A stretch of 64,000 nt of DNA from Streptomyces drozdowiczii (GTDB lineage: Bacteria; Actinomycetota; Actinomycetes; Streptomycetales; Streptomycetaceae): the NCBI RefSeq assembly GCF_026167665.1, contig NZ_CP098740.1:5766001-5830000 (forward strand), in the 5' to 3' direction. Position 1 is the stretch's first letter, and every line of letters starts with the position of its first letter. Of the stretch, positions 8,467-17,059 are shown piece by piece. A program made the position numbers and the translations under genes. The notes under the pieces are model-generated. The model saw nothing but the letters and a program-made list of their open reading frames with translations. It made no database searches and was not told where the DNA came from.

Positions 8467-9516
8467 GTGATCACCACGACGGGCCTCACGAAGGTCTACC
8501 GTTCGCGCGACCGCGAGGTCACCGCCCTGGACGGCGTCGACCTCCACGTACGCGAGGGCGAGGTGTACGGCGTCATCGGCCGCAGCGGCGCCGGCAAGTC
8601 GTCCCTCATCCGCTGCGTCAACCTCCTGGAGCGCCCCACCTCCGGCACCGTGACCGTGGCCGGCCAGGACCTCACCGCGCTCGCGGGCCGGGGCCGCCGG
8701 GCCGGCAAGGAGCTGCGCGAGGCGCGCAGCCGCATCGGCATGGTCTTCCAGCACTTCAACCTGCTGGCCTCCCGCACCGTGCAGCGCAACGTCGAACTCC
8801 CGCTGGAGATCCTCGGCGTCACCGGCCGCGAGCGCTCCCGCAAGGCCCTCGAACTCCTCGACCTCGTCGGCCTCGCCGACAAGGCCAAGTCCTACCCCGG
8901 CCAGCTCTCCGGCGGCCAGAAGCAGCGCGTCGGCATCGCCCGCGCCCTCGCCGGCGACCCCAAGGTGCTCCTGTCCGACGAGGCGACCTCCGCCCTGGAC
9001 CCCGAGACCACCCGCTCCATCCTCCAGCTGCTGCGCGACCTCAACCAGCAGCTCGGGCTCACCGTCCTGCTCATCACGCACGAGATGGACGTCGTCAAGA
9101 CCGTCTGCGACTCCGCCGCGCTGATGCGGGGAGGCAGGATCGTGGAGTCCGGCACCGTCGGCGAACTGCTCGCCACCCCCGGCTCCGAGCTGGCCCACGA
9201 GCTGTTCCCCGTGGGCGGCACCGCCTCCGCGCCCGACCGCACCGTCGTGGACGTCACCTTCCACGGCGAGGCCGCCGCCCGCCCGGTGATCTCGCAGCTC
9301 TCCCGTACGTACAACATCGACATCTCGATCCTGGGCGCCGCCATGGACACCGTCGGCGGCAAGCAGATCGGGCGCATGCGCATCGAACTGCCCGGCCCGT
9401 TCGAGGAGAACGTCGTCCCGATCGGCTTCCTGCGCGAACAGGGCCTCCAGGCCGAGCTGGTGGACGCCGCACCCGTCTCCGTACCCGCACCGCTCACCAA
9501 GGAGGTGGCGAAGTGA
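8467..9516 (+). CDS. metN: Methionine ABC transporter ATP-binding protein MetN
   Basis: The ATPase of the MetNIQ importer, 349 residues. Walker A is GRSGAGKSS, the Q-loop is in GMVFQHFN, the ABC signature is LSGGQKQR and Walker B is VLLSDEATSALD. The C-terminal third (after about residue 255) is the NIL domain that binds methionine for trans-inhibition (FHGEAAARPVISQLSRTYNI). The GTG of VITTTGLTK is preferred because GGAA lies 6 nt before it; a GTG five codons earlier (8452) is an alternative. It overlaps metI by 4 nt. The leader ORF and palindromes upstream suggest control by methionine supply. Confidence 0.95.
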   Translation: MITTTGLTKVYRSRDREVTALDGVDLHVREGEVYGVIGRSGAGKSSLIRCVNLLERPTSGTVTVAGQDLTALAGRGRRAGKELREARSRIGMVFQHFNLLASRTVQRNVELPLEILGVTGRERSRKALELLDLVGLADKAKSYPGQLSGGQKQRVGIARALAGDPKVLLSDEATSALDPETTRSILQLLRDLNQQLGLTVLLITHEMDVVKTVCDSAALMRGGRIVESGTVGELLATPGSELAHELFPVGGTASAPDRTVVDVTFHGEAAARPVISQLSRTYNIDISILGAAMDTVGGKQIGRMRIELPGPFEENVVPIGFLREQGLQAELVDAAPVSVPAPLTKEVAK

Positions 9517-10181
9517 CCTGGTCCGAAATGCAGCCACTGCTGACGCAGGGCACCGTCGACACCCTCTACATGGTGCTGTGGTCCGCCCTCGTCACCGTCC
9601 TGGTCGGACTGCCCCTCGGCGTCCTGCTCGTCCTCACCGACAAGGGCGGACTGCTCCAGAACACCCCGGTGAACAAGGTCGTCGGCGTGATCGTGAACAT
9701 CGGCCGCTCGCTGCCGTTCATCATCCTGCTGATCGCCCTGATCCCGTTCACCACCTGGGTCGTCGGCACCTTCATCGGCCCCACCGCGATGATCGTGCCG
9801 CTCGCCGTCGGCGCCATCCCGTTCTTCGCCCGGCTGGTCGAGACGGCGGTGCGCGAGGTCGACCACGGGCTCGTGGAGGCGGTCCAGTCGATGGGCGGTT
9901 CCATCCCGACGATCGTCCGCAAGGTCCTCCTCCCGCAGGCCCTGCCGTCCCTGGTCTCCGGCATCACCACCACCGTCATCGTGCTCATCGGCTACTCCGC
10001 GATGGCCGGCGCGGTCGGTGGCGAAGGGCTCGGCTCCAAGGCCGTCACCTACGGATTCCAGCGCTTCGACAACCGGTTCATGCTGATCACGGTCGCGCTG
10101 CTGATCGTCATAGTGACCCTCGTCCAGCTGATCGGCGACCTCGCCGTCCGCCTGCTGGCCCGCCGAGGCCGCACCACCTGA
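9513..10181 (+). CDS. metI: Methionine ABC transporter permease MetI
   Basis: A 222-residue permease with five to six membrane helices. The EAA loop that docks on MetN is visible around GLVEAVQSMGGSIPTIVRKV (about residues 114-133). The GTG start overlaps the metN stop by 4 nt (GTGA), showing coupling. MetQ follows after 74 nt with its own ribosome binding site. Together with MetN and MetQ it imports D/L-methionine. Confidence 0.95.
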   Translation: MTWSEMQPLLTQGTVDTLYMVLWSALVTVLVGLPLGVLLVLTDKGGLLQNTPVNKVVGVIVNIGRSLPFIILLIALIPFTTWVVGTFIGPTAMIVPLAVGAIPFFARLVETAVREVDHGLVEAVQSMGGSIPTIVRKVLLPQALPSLVSGITTTVIVLIGYSAMAGAVGGEGLGSKAVTYGFQRFDNRFMLITVALLIVIVTLVQLIGDLAVRLLARRGRTT

Positions 10182-10255
10182 GACTTCCTCTCCCCACCAA
10201 GCCCGCACTCCTTGTCCGGGCGCACCACCATCACCACCTGAAAGAGGCACTTTTC

Positions 10256-11104
10256 GTGCGTACCAGCATCAAGATCACCGCCGCCGCCGCGGCCACCACC
10301 GCCCTCGCCCTCGGCCTCACCGCCTGCGGCACGGACTCCGACCCGTCGTCCAAGAGCGGCGACACCTCCAAGGCGCTCGTCGTCGCCGCGTCCCCGACGC
10401 CGCACGCCGACATCCTCGGCTTCGTCAAGAAGAACCTCGCCGAGAAGGCCGGCCTCAAGCTGGAGGTCAAGGAGTTCACGGACTACGTCCTGCCGAACAC
10501 CGCCACCGAGACCGGCCAGGTCGACGCCAACTTCTTCCAGCACCAGCCCTACCTGGACGACTTCAACAAGAAGAACGACACCCACCTGGTCTCCGTCGGC
10601 ACCGTCCACCTCGAACCCCTCGGCCTCTACTCCAAGAAGGCCAAGAGCCTCGACGCCATCAAGGCCGGCCAGACCATCGCCGTCCCCAACGACACCACCA
10701 ACGAGGGCCGCGCGCTCCAGCTGCTCGCCGAGAACCACCTCATCACCCTCAAGGCGGGTGTCGGCACCAGCGCCAAGCTGAGCGACATCACCGACAAGAA
10801 GGGCCTGAAGTTCAAGGAGCTGGAGGCCGCCACGGTCCCGCGCGCCCTGAACGACGTGGACGCCGCCGTCATCAACGGCAACTACGCCATCGAGGCCAAG
10901 CTCAAGCCCGCCAAGGACGCCCTCGTCCTGGAGAAGGCCGACGGCAACCCGTACGCCAACATCGTCGCCGTCAAGAAGGGCAACGAGAAGGACCCCCGCG
11001 TCCAGAAGCTCGTGAAGCTCCTCCACTCCGACGAGGTCAAGAAGTTCATCGAGGACACCTACCAGGGCTCGGTCGTCCCGGCCTTCGGTGACGCCAAGTC
11101 CTGA
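10256..11104 (+). CDS. metQ: Methionine-binding lipoprotein MetQ
   Basis: A 282-residue NlpA-type solute-binding lipoprotein anchored on the outer face of the membrane. The signal peptide ends in the lipobox LTAC with Cys near residue 24. The mature part carries family segments such as VAASPTPHADILGFVK and ANFFQHQPYLDDFNK. The GTG start has AAAGAGG about 9 nt upstream. The C-terminal end is rich in Lys and Asp. Third gene of metNIQ, followed by a strong terminator. Confidence 0.95.
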   Translation: MRTSIKITAAAAATTALALGLTACGTDSDPSSKSGDTSKALVVAASPTPHADILGFVKKNLAEKAGLKLEVKEFTDYVLPNTATETGQVDANFFQHQPYLDDFNKKNDTHLVSVGTVHLEPLGLYSKKAKSLDAIKAGQTIAVPNDTTNEGRALQLLAENHLITLKAGVGTSAKLSDITDKKGLKFKELEAATVPRALNDVDAAVINGNYAIEAKLKPAKDALVLEKADGNPYANIVAVKKGNEKDPRVQKLVKLLHSDEVKKFIEDTYQGSVVPAFGDAKS

Positions 11105-11126
11105 CCCGTACGCGGCACTTGCCCGA

Positions 11127-11164
11127 GGAGCCCCGCACACCCCGCCCGGGGGGTGCGGGGCTCC
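11127..11164 (+). terminator. Terminator of metNIQ
   Basis: A 12-bp perfect stem GGAGCCCCGCAC/GTGCGGGGCTCC (11127-11138 with 11153-11164), extendable inward, begins 22 nt after the metQ stop. Confidence 0.8.
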
Positions 11165-11245
11165 GCCGTACCGACCCGGCCATGCACGCGCCCCCGGCGA
11201 TGCTGCATGCTGTGCATTTACACGGTCTTCGGCATGGAGCTGCGC

Positions 11246-11884
11246 ATGACTTCCACCTTCCCGGACATCTCCATCAGCACGGACCGGCTGGTGCTGCGCC
11301 CATTCGACATGGCGGACATCCCCGCGTACATCGAGATGATGAACGACGAACTGGTCACCGCCTGGACCGACGCACCCCACCCCTACACCCAGGTCGACGC
11401 CGAACGCTGGGTGCGCAGAATCGCTCCGGCACACCGGACCAAGGGCGACGGGATCGCCCTCGCCGTCACCGAGTTCCTCACCCAGCGCCTCGTCGGCTCC
11501 GTACGGCTCCGCAACACCGACTGGCGCACCCTCTCCACCGAGGCCGCCTACATCACCGCCCCCTGGGCCCGCGGCGAGGGCTACGCCACCGAATCCGTGC
11601 TTGCCGTCGCCCAGTGGCTCTTCCGCGACCAGGGCTTCGAGCGCATCGAACTGCGCACCGCCGCCGACAACACCGCCTCCCAGCAGGTCGCCCAGAAACT
11701 CGGCTGCATCAGCGAGGGCGTCCTGCGCAACGCCCGCATAGCGCGCTCCCAGACGGAGGACGGCGGATGGACCGACATCCGCACCGACCTCATCGTCTGG
11801 GGCCTGCTCCCCGAAGACCTCGAAGGCGTCGCCGAACAGCTCGCCGACGCCGGCGGCTACGGCACCTACAACGACTGGAACTGA
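11246..11884 (+). CDS. GNAT family N-acetyltransferase, RimJ-like
   Basis: A 212-residue acetyltransferase of the RimJ/RimL type, which modifies N-termini or small amines. Family features: TDRLVLRPF at the N-terminus, an acetyl-CoA loop around WARGEGYATESV (about residue 107) and the C-terminal block ASQQVAQKLGC. The ATG at 11246 has GGAG 6 nt upstream, better than the ATG 12 nt earlier. It is preceded by the metNIQ terminator and followed after 108 nt by cobL, so it is probably transcribed alone. The target is unknown. Confidence 0.85.
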   Translation: MTSTFPDISISTDRLVLRPFDMADIPAYIEMMNDELVTAWTDAPHPYTQVDAERWVRRIAPAHRTKGDGIALAVTEFLTQRLVGSVRLRNTDWRTLSTEAAYITAPWARGEGYATESVLAVAQWLFRDQGFERIELRTAADNTASQQVAQKLGCISEGVLRNARIARSQTEDGGWTDIRTDLIVWGLLPEDLEGVAEQLADAGGYGTYNDWN

Positions 11885-11992
11885 CCGGCGACGGGGCCCC
11901 GGCAGCCCGCCGGAGGGGACCCGGTAACCTCACCCTGCCCGCCCCCGGGCCACCCGCCCCGCCTGCGACGACTCCAGGAGAATGACACCAAG

Positions 11993-13231
11993 ATGGCCGA
12001 CCGGGTCACAGTGATCGGCTGGGACGGCTCGCCGCTGACCAGAGCGGCCACCGCAGCGCTCTCGGCCGCCACCCTGGTCGCCGGAGCCGCCCACCACCTC
12101 GCGCTGCCCGAAGTCCCCCGGACCGCCGAACGCATCCGCCTCGGCTCCGTCGACCTCGCCGCCCGCCGCATCGCGGGCCACCGCGGCAGCGCCGTCGTCC
12201 TCGCCGACGGCGACCCGGGCTTCTTCGGCGTCGTCCGCACCCTGCGCGCCCCGCAGCACGGCCTGGAGGTCGAGGTCGTCCCGGCCGTCTCCTCCGTCGC
12301 CACCGCCTTCGCCCGCGCCGGCATGCCCTGGGAGGACGCCCAGACGGTCGTCGCCCACCCCCGCACCCTGCGCCGCGCCGTGAACGTCTGCCGCGCCCAC
12401 CACAAGGTCGCCGTCCTCACCTCGCCCGGCGCCGGGCCCGTCGAACTGGCCCTGCTCCTCGAAGGCGTCCACCGCACGTTCGTCATCTGCGAGGAGCTGG
12501 GCACCGACCGCGAACAGGTCACCGTCGTCACCTCGGACACCGCCGCCGACCACGTCTGGCGCGACCCCAACGTCGTCATCGTCATCGGCGGCAGCCCCGA
12601 ACAGCAGGCCGAGGGCGCCTGGATCGCCGGCCGCCACCCCGCCTACCCGCAGGGCGTACGGGGATGGGCCCTGCCCGCCGGGGCCTACCCGGACCCGGGC
12701 GCCCGCCCGACCGGGGAGAGCGGCGAGGGCGAGGGCCCCGTCCTGCGCGCCGCCCAGCTCGCCCACCTCGGCCCCCGCACCGGCGACCTCGTCTGGGACA
12801 TCGGCTCCGGGGGCGGCGCGCTGGCCGTCGAGGCGGCCCGCTTCGGCGCGGCGGTCCTCGCGGTGGACAGCGACCCCGACGCCTGCGCCCGTACCACGGC
12901 CGCCGCCCGCGCCTTCGGCGTCCAGCTCCAGGTCGTCGAGGGCCGCGCCCCGCACGTACTGGAACGGCTGCCCGAGCCCGATGTCGTACGCATCGGGGGC
13001 GGCGGAGTCCCCGTCGCCACCGCCGTCGCGGACCGCCGCCCGGAGCGCATCGTCACGCACGCCTCCACCCGCGACGAGGCCGAGGCACTCGGTGCCGCAC
13101 TGGCCGGAAACGGCTACACGGTCGACTGCTCGCTCCTCCAGTCCGTGGAACTCGACACGACCGCCTGGTCGGAGCGCGAACGCACGGTCGTCTTTCTGCT
13201 TTCCGCACTTCGTTCGGACCTTGCCCCCTGA
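11993..13231 (+). CDS. cobL: Precorrin-6Y C5,15-methyltransferase (decarboxylating) CobL / CbiET
   Basis: A 412-residue two-domain cobalamin enzyme. The N-terminal CbiE-type tetrapyrrole methyltransferase (residues about 1-210) has the GDPGFFG motif. The C-terminal CbiT domain (about 245-410) has the SAM loop WDIGSGGGALAVE. Together they methylate C5 and C15 of the corrin ring and remove the C12 acetate carboxyl. An AGGAGAATG stretch lies about 12-20 nt before the ATG. It is followed by 331 nt without a firm gene and then bluB-cobT, so the B12 genes are close but not overlapping. Confidence 0.93.
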   Translation: MADRVTVIGWDGSPLTRAATAALSAATLVAGAAHHLALPEVPRTAERIRLGSVDLAARRIAGHRGSAVVLADGDPGFFGVVRTLRAPQHGLEVEVVPAVSSVATAFARAGMPWEDAQTVVAHPRTLRRAVNVCRAHHKVAVLTSPGAGPVELALLLEGVHRTFVICEELGTDREQVTVVTSDTAADHVWRDPNVVIVIGGSPEQQAEGAWIAGRHPAYPQGVRGWALPAGAYPDPGARPTGESGEGEGPVLRAAQLAHLGPRTGDLVWDIGSGGGALAVEAARFGAAVLAVDSDPDACARTTAAARAFGVQLQVVEGRAPHVLERLPEPDVVRIGGGGVPVATAVADRRPERIVTHASTRDEAEALGAALAGNGYTVDCSLLQSVELDTTAWSERERTVVFLLSALRSDLAP

Positions 13232-13317
13232 CCCGTCGGCAAGCGGTGCGAGGTAGGCTGGCCGATCGTCGCACCGCTCCCGGACGTTCGTCGCTTCGTT
13301 CGTCAATGTCCGGAAAA

Positions 13318-13336
13318 GGGGACCGTTTTGGTCCCC
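13318..13336 (+). terminator. Short hairpin after cobL
   Basis: GGGGACC (13318-13324) and GGTCCCC (13330-13336) pair perfectly around the loop GTTTT, 87 nt after cobL. It may terminate cobL transcription or be a 5' leader structure of the next gene. Confidence 0.4.
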
Positions 13337-13431
13337 GTTGTGGTACGGCAACACCCTGGGACGCGCAACGTGGCGCAGTCCACAGCGGGCCGTGGCGAAA
13401 TGAGCTGCCGCGGCGGCGAACGACCGCGAGA

Positions 13432-13566
13432 ATGCAGGATGTCCGCGACCGATTCGTGCCGCGCGGTGCGCCCGCTCGTTCCACCGGACGAGCACCGCGT
13501 GCCGTGTCCGGGCGTCCCGGGCGAAGGGCCGAAGGAGCACTGACGATGGGCGAGGGGAACGCATGA
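13432..13566 (+). other. Possible upstream ORF(s) before bluB-cobT
   Basis: Two overlapping small frames lie in this gap. A 44-codon ORF (13432-13566) ends MGEGNA and its TGA overlaps the bluB-cobT ATG as ATGA; its last six codons also have their own ATG (13546) with GAAGGAG about 8 nt upstream. A second frame, 13439-13543 (34 codons), has strongly G/C-ending codons. Either could be a translation-coupling leader; neither resembles a known family. No cobalamin riboswitch core is visible in 13232-13562. Confidence 0.25.
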
Positions 13567-16500
13567 GTGACACCGGCCGGATCCCGGGCGAGGGACTGCC
13601 GGAGAACACGGGCACGGTGGAGCAGCCGGGCGTCCCCGCGCCCGACTCCTACACCTACCTCGAACCCTCCGCGCACACCCCCGAGGACGACGACCTCCTC
13701 CTGATGCCGAGCGCCCAGGGCGCCTGGGGCGAACCCCAGCCGACGGCTCAGCCTGCGGACCCCTACGCCGACCCCGCCGCGCAGGGCGCCTACCAGCCGC
13801 ACTTCCAGCCCCAGCCCGCCGACCCGGCCCACGCCCAGGGCCCCGTCCAGCTCCAGGAGCAGGCCCCCGCGTACGCCATGCACCAGGCCGCCCCCGCGCC
13901 GCTGCCCGAGACCGGCCCCGGCGCGCACGAGTCCGGAGGCCGCGACTCCGGCTCCGTCGACCTCGGCGCCGTCCGCATCCCCGCCGCCGCGCAGACCCCC
14001 GTACGCCGCCCGCTGCACCGCGGCCCGGCCTCGCCCGAGCCGTCCTACGGCGGTACGTCGGGGGCCGGCGTCGTCCGCTCCCTGGCCGACCGCGGCCCGG
14101 CCGGCGCGCCCCCCGCCCGCCACGCGGGCCCGGCGACGGCCGAACCCGAGTACTTCGACCCCCAGCCGGCGGACCAGCCCCTCCCGGGCCCCCAGCTCGG
14201 CGAGATCCCGCCGCAGACCGCCCACCAGTGGACGCCGGAGGCGCCGGTTGCCGAGCAGCCGGTCGCGGAGCCCGTGGCGGCCCCGGCCGAGGTCGCGGCA
14301 CCGGATCCCGTCGCCGTGGCGGAGCCCGAGACGGCTCCGGTCGCCGAGGTGGCCGCACCGGCACCGGTCGCGGAGCCCGTGCCGGCCGCCGAGCCGGAGC
14401 CGGTGGCCGTGGCGGAGCCCGTACCGGCCCCCGAGCCACAGCTCGCACCGGCAGCCGAGGCGCCCGCCGAGCCGCAGGCCGAGTCAGCCGCCGAGCCGCA
14501 GCCGGAACCCGCTCCGGCCGCCGCGCCGCAGTTCGTCGCGGTCGCGGAGCCCGTCCCGGCCGCCGAGCCGGAGCCGGTGGCCGTGGCGGACCCCGTACAG
14601 GCCCCTGAGCCGCAGCCCGCACCGGCCGCCGAGCCGGAGCCGGTGGCCGTGGCGGAGCCCGTTGCGGCCCCCGAGCCGCAGCTGGTCCCGGCTGCCGAGC
14701 CGGAGCCCGTCGCGGTGGCGGAGCCCGTAACGGCCCCCGAGGCGCAGCCGGTCCCGGCTGCCGCGCCGGAGCCGGTGGCCGTGGCGGAGCCCGTACAGGC
14801 CCCCAGGCGCAGCCCGCACCGGCTCCCGAGCCGCAGCCCGCACCGGCACCCGAGCCGCAGCCCGAGGCCGTGGCCGAGCCCGCACCGGCCCCCGAGCCGG
14901 AAGCCGCCCCCGCGCCGGAGGCCGTTGCCGAACAGCCGATACAGCCGGAGGCACTCGCTCCCGTCTCCGAGCCCGAGCCCGGCCCCGAGGTCATCGAGAC
15001 CCCGGACCTGAGCGACGAGGCGGAGCCCGCAACGGCCGAGGCCCCCGAACTGGCGCCCACGGCGCCCCCCGCACCCGGCTACGACGACGCCGAGCGCGAA
15101 GCGGTCCTGCGGGTCATGCGGGAGCGCCGCGACATCCGCAACGGCTTCCGCAGCGACCCCATCCCGCACGAGGTGCTGCTGCGCGTCCTGGAGGCCGCGC
15201 ACACGGCGCCCAGCGTGGGCCACTCGCAGCCGTGGGACTTCGTGGTCATCCGGTCCGCCGAGACGCGCCGCTCGATGCACGAGCTGGCGCAGCAGCAGCG
15301 GGAGGCGTACGCCAAGTCCCTGCCGAAGGCACGGGCGAAGCAGTTCAAGGAACTGAAGATCGAGGCGATCCTCGACACCCCGGTCAACATCGTCGTGACC
15401 GCCGACCCGACGCGCGGCGGCCGCCACACGCTCGGCCGGCACACACAGCCGCAGATGGCCCCGTACTCGTCGGCGCTCGCCGTCGAGAATCTCTGGCTGG
15501 CGGCGCGCGCCGAGGGCCTGGGCGTCGGCTGGGTCAGCTTCTTCGACGAGCGCGAGATGGTGCGCGCGCTGGGCCTGCCGGAGCACCTGGAGATCGTGGC
15601 GTACCTCTGCGTGGGGTACGTGGACGAGTTCCCCGAGGACCCGGAGCTGATGCAGGCGGGCTGGTCGAAGCGGCGTCCGCTGTCCTGGGTCGTCCACGAG
15701 GAGACGTACGGCCGCCGCGCCCTGCCCGGCGAGGCGCCGCACGACCTGCTCCAGGAGACGATCTCCAACATCCGCCCGCTGGACGCCAAGGCGCTCGGCG
15801 AGGCGTGGGAGCGCCAGAAGCGGATGACCAAGCCGGCCGGTGCGCTCGGCATGCTGGAGATCATCTCGGCGCAGCTGGCCGGGCTCTCCCGGATGTGCCC
15901 GCCGCCGATCCCGGAGCCGGCGGCCGTCGCGGTGTTCGCGGGCGACCACGGGGTGCACGCGCAGGGTGTCACGGCGTGGCCCCAGGAGGTCACCGGCCAG
16001 ATGATCGCCAACATGCTCGGCGGCGGCGCGGTGTGCAACGCCTTCGCGTCCCAGGTCGGCGCCGAGGTGTGCGTGGTCGACGTGGGCGCGGTCGCGGAAC
16101 TGCCCCCGATGCCGGGCCTGCTGCCCCGCAAGGTACGGGCGGGCACGGCGGACTTCACCACGGGCCCGGCGCTTACCCGCGAGGAGGTCCACGCGGCGAT
16201 CGAGGTCGGCATCGAGACCGCCCGCGACCTGGTGGCGGCGGGCAACAAGGGCCTGCTGACCGGCGAGATGGGCATCGCGAACACGACGGCGTCGGCCGCC
16301 CTGATCTGCGTGTACACGGGGATGGACCCGGCCGAGATCACGGGCCGGGGCACCGGGATCAACGACGAGATGCACGCCCGCAAGATCGACGTGGTGCGGC
16401 GCGCCCTGGAACTCCACCAGCCCGACCCGGCGGACCCGATCGGCGTCCTGGCGGCCGTCGGCGGCCTGGAGCACGCGGCGATGGCCGGCTTCCTGCTGGG

Positions 16501-16795
16501 CGGCGCTTCGCTCCGTACGCCGGTCATCCTGGACGGCGTGAGCGCGGGCGCGGCAGCCCTGGTGGCCCGGGCGATCGCCCCGGAGGCCCTGGCCGCGTGC
16601 ATCGCCGGCCACCGCAGCGCGGAGCCGGGCCATGTGGCCGCGCTCAACAAGCTGGGCCTGCGCCCGCTGGTCGACCTGGACCTGCGCCTCGGCGAGGGCA
16701 CGGGCGCGTTGCTCGCCCTTCCGATCGTGCAGAGCGCTGCGCGCGCGATGCACGAGGTGGCGACGTTCGACTCGGCGGGCGTCACGGAGAAGTAG
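13563..16795 (+). CDS. cobT: BluB-CobT fusion with long N-terminal repeat region; frameshifted as sequenced
   Basis: After repair the protein has about 1077 residues. The first ~500 are low-complexity, rich in Ala, Pro, Glu and Val. Then comes a BluB-like flavin-dependent 5,6-dimethylbenzimidazole synthase domain (RRDIRNGFRSDPIP, SVGHSQPWDFVV, GVGWVSFFD), then CobT, nicotinate-nucleotide-dimethylbenzimidazole phosphoribosyltransferase (GDHGVHAQGVTAWP, GEMGIANTTASA, EHAAMAGFLLGG). The fusion would make the lower ligand and activate it in one polypeptide. The frame breaks at the C5 run 14800-14804; one added C restores it. Without repair, the downstream part could begin only at internal starts such as GTG 14870. 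The ATG at 13563 follows GAGGGG. Confidence 0.85.
14225..14935 (+). repeat. Imperfect coding repeats in the CobT N-terminal extension
   Basis: Units encoding variations of AEPEPVAVAEPVQAPEPQPAP recur roughly every 60-66 nt, at least six times. Neighbouring copies share 15-20 nt blocks such as GAGCCGGTGGCCGTGGCGGA. The region also contains the C-run frameshift at 14800-14804. Such arrays expand and contract easily. Confidence 0.75.
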
Positions 16796-16807
16796 CGCGG
16801 CACGTTG

Positions 16808-16945
16808 CGGGGGCCCTGCCCCCGTACCCCCGCTCCTCAATCGCCGCAGGGGCTTGATTTGGCGCGGCCACTCTCAGCCCCACCGGCGTTCGAGGCGCGG
16901 GGTCCGGGGCGGCGCCCCGGTTTCGGGAAGGGGCGGGGAGGGGGC
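16808..16945. repeat. Streptomyces REP-like intergenic repeat with nested hairpins
   Basis: Contains GGGGGC/GCCCCC near 16810-16823, an imperfect 18-nt inverted repeat (16837-16854 with 16876-16893, TCAATCGCCG...AGCCCC type) and CCGGGGC/GCCCCGG (16904-16910 with 16914-16920). This arrangement matches a dispersed intergenic element familiar from many Streptomyces genomes. It probably also terminates cobT transcription. Confidence 0.6.
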
Positions 16946-17059
16946 AAGGCCCGCCGCAGGCGCACCCCTCCCACCCCGTATCGTGAACACCACCCACCTC
17001 GCCGCTCCATCGCCGCAGCGGCCCGCGCTTCCGCACCGCCCCGAGGAGCCCGCACCACC

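Noticed and set aside
13232..13562. Cobalamin riboswitch before bluB-cobT
   Set aside because: No B12-box-like GCCACTG core or typical folding was seen.
14870..16795. bluB-cobT as a gene starting at the internal GTG 14870
   Set aside because: There is no ribosome binding site there, and the preceding frame continues the same repeat pattern once one C is added, so the long fusion is more likely.
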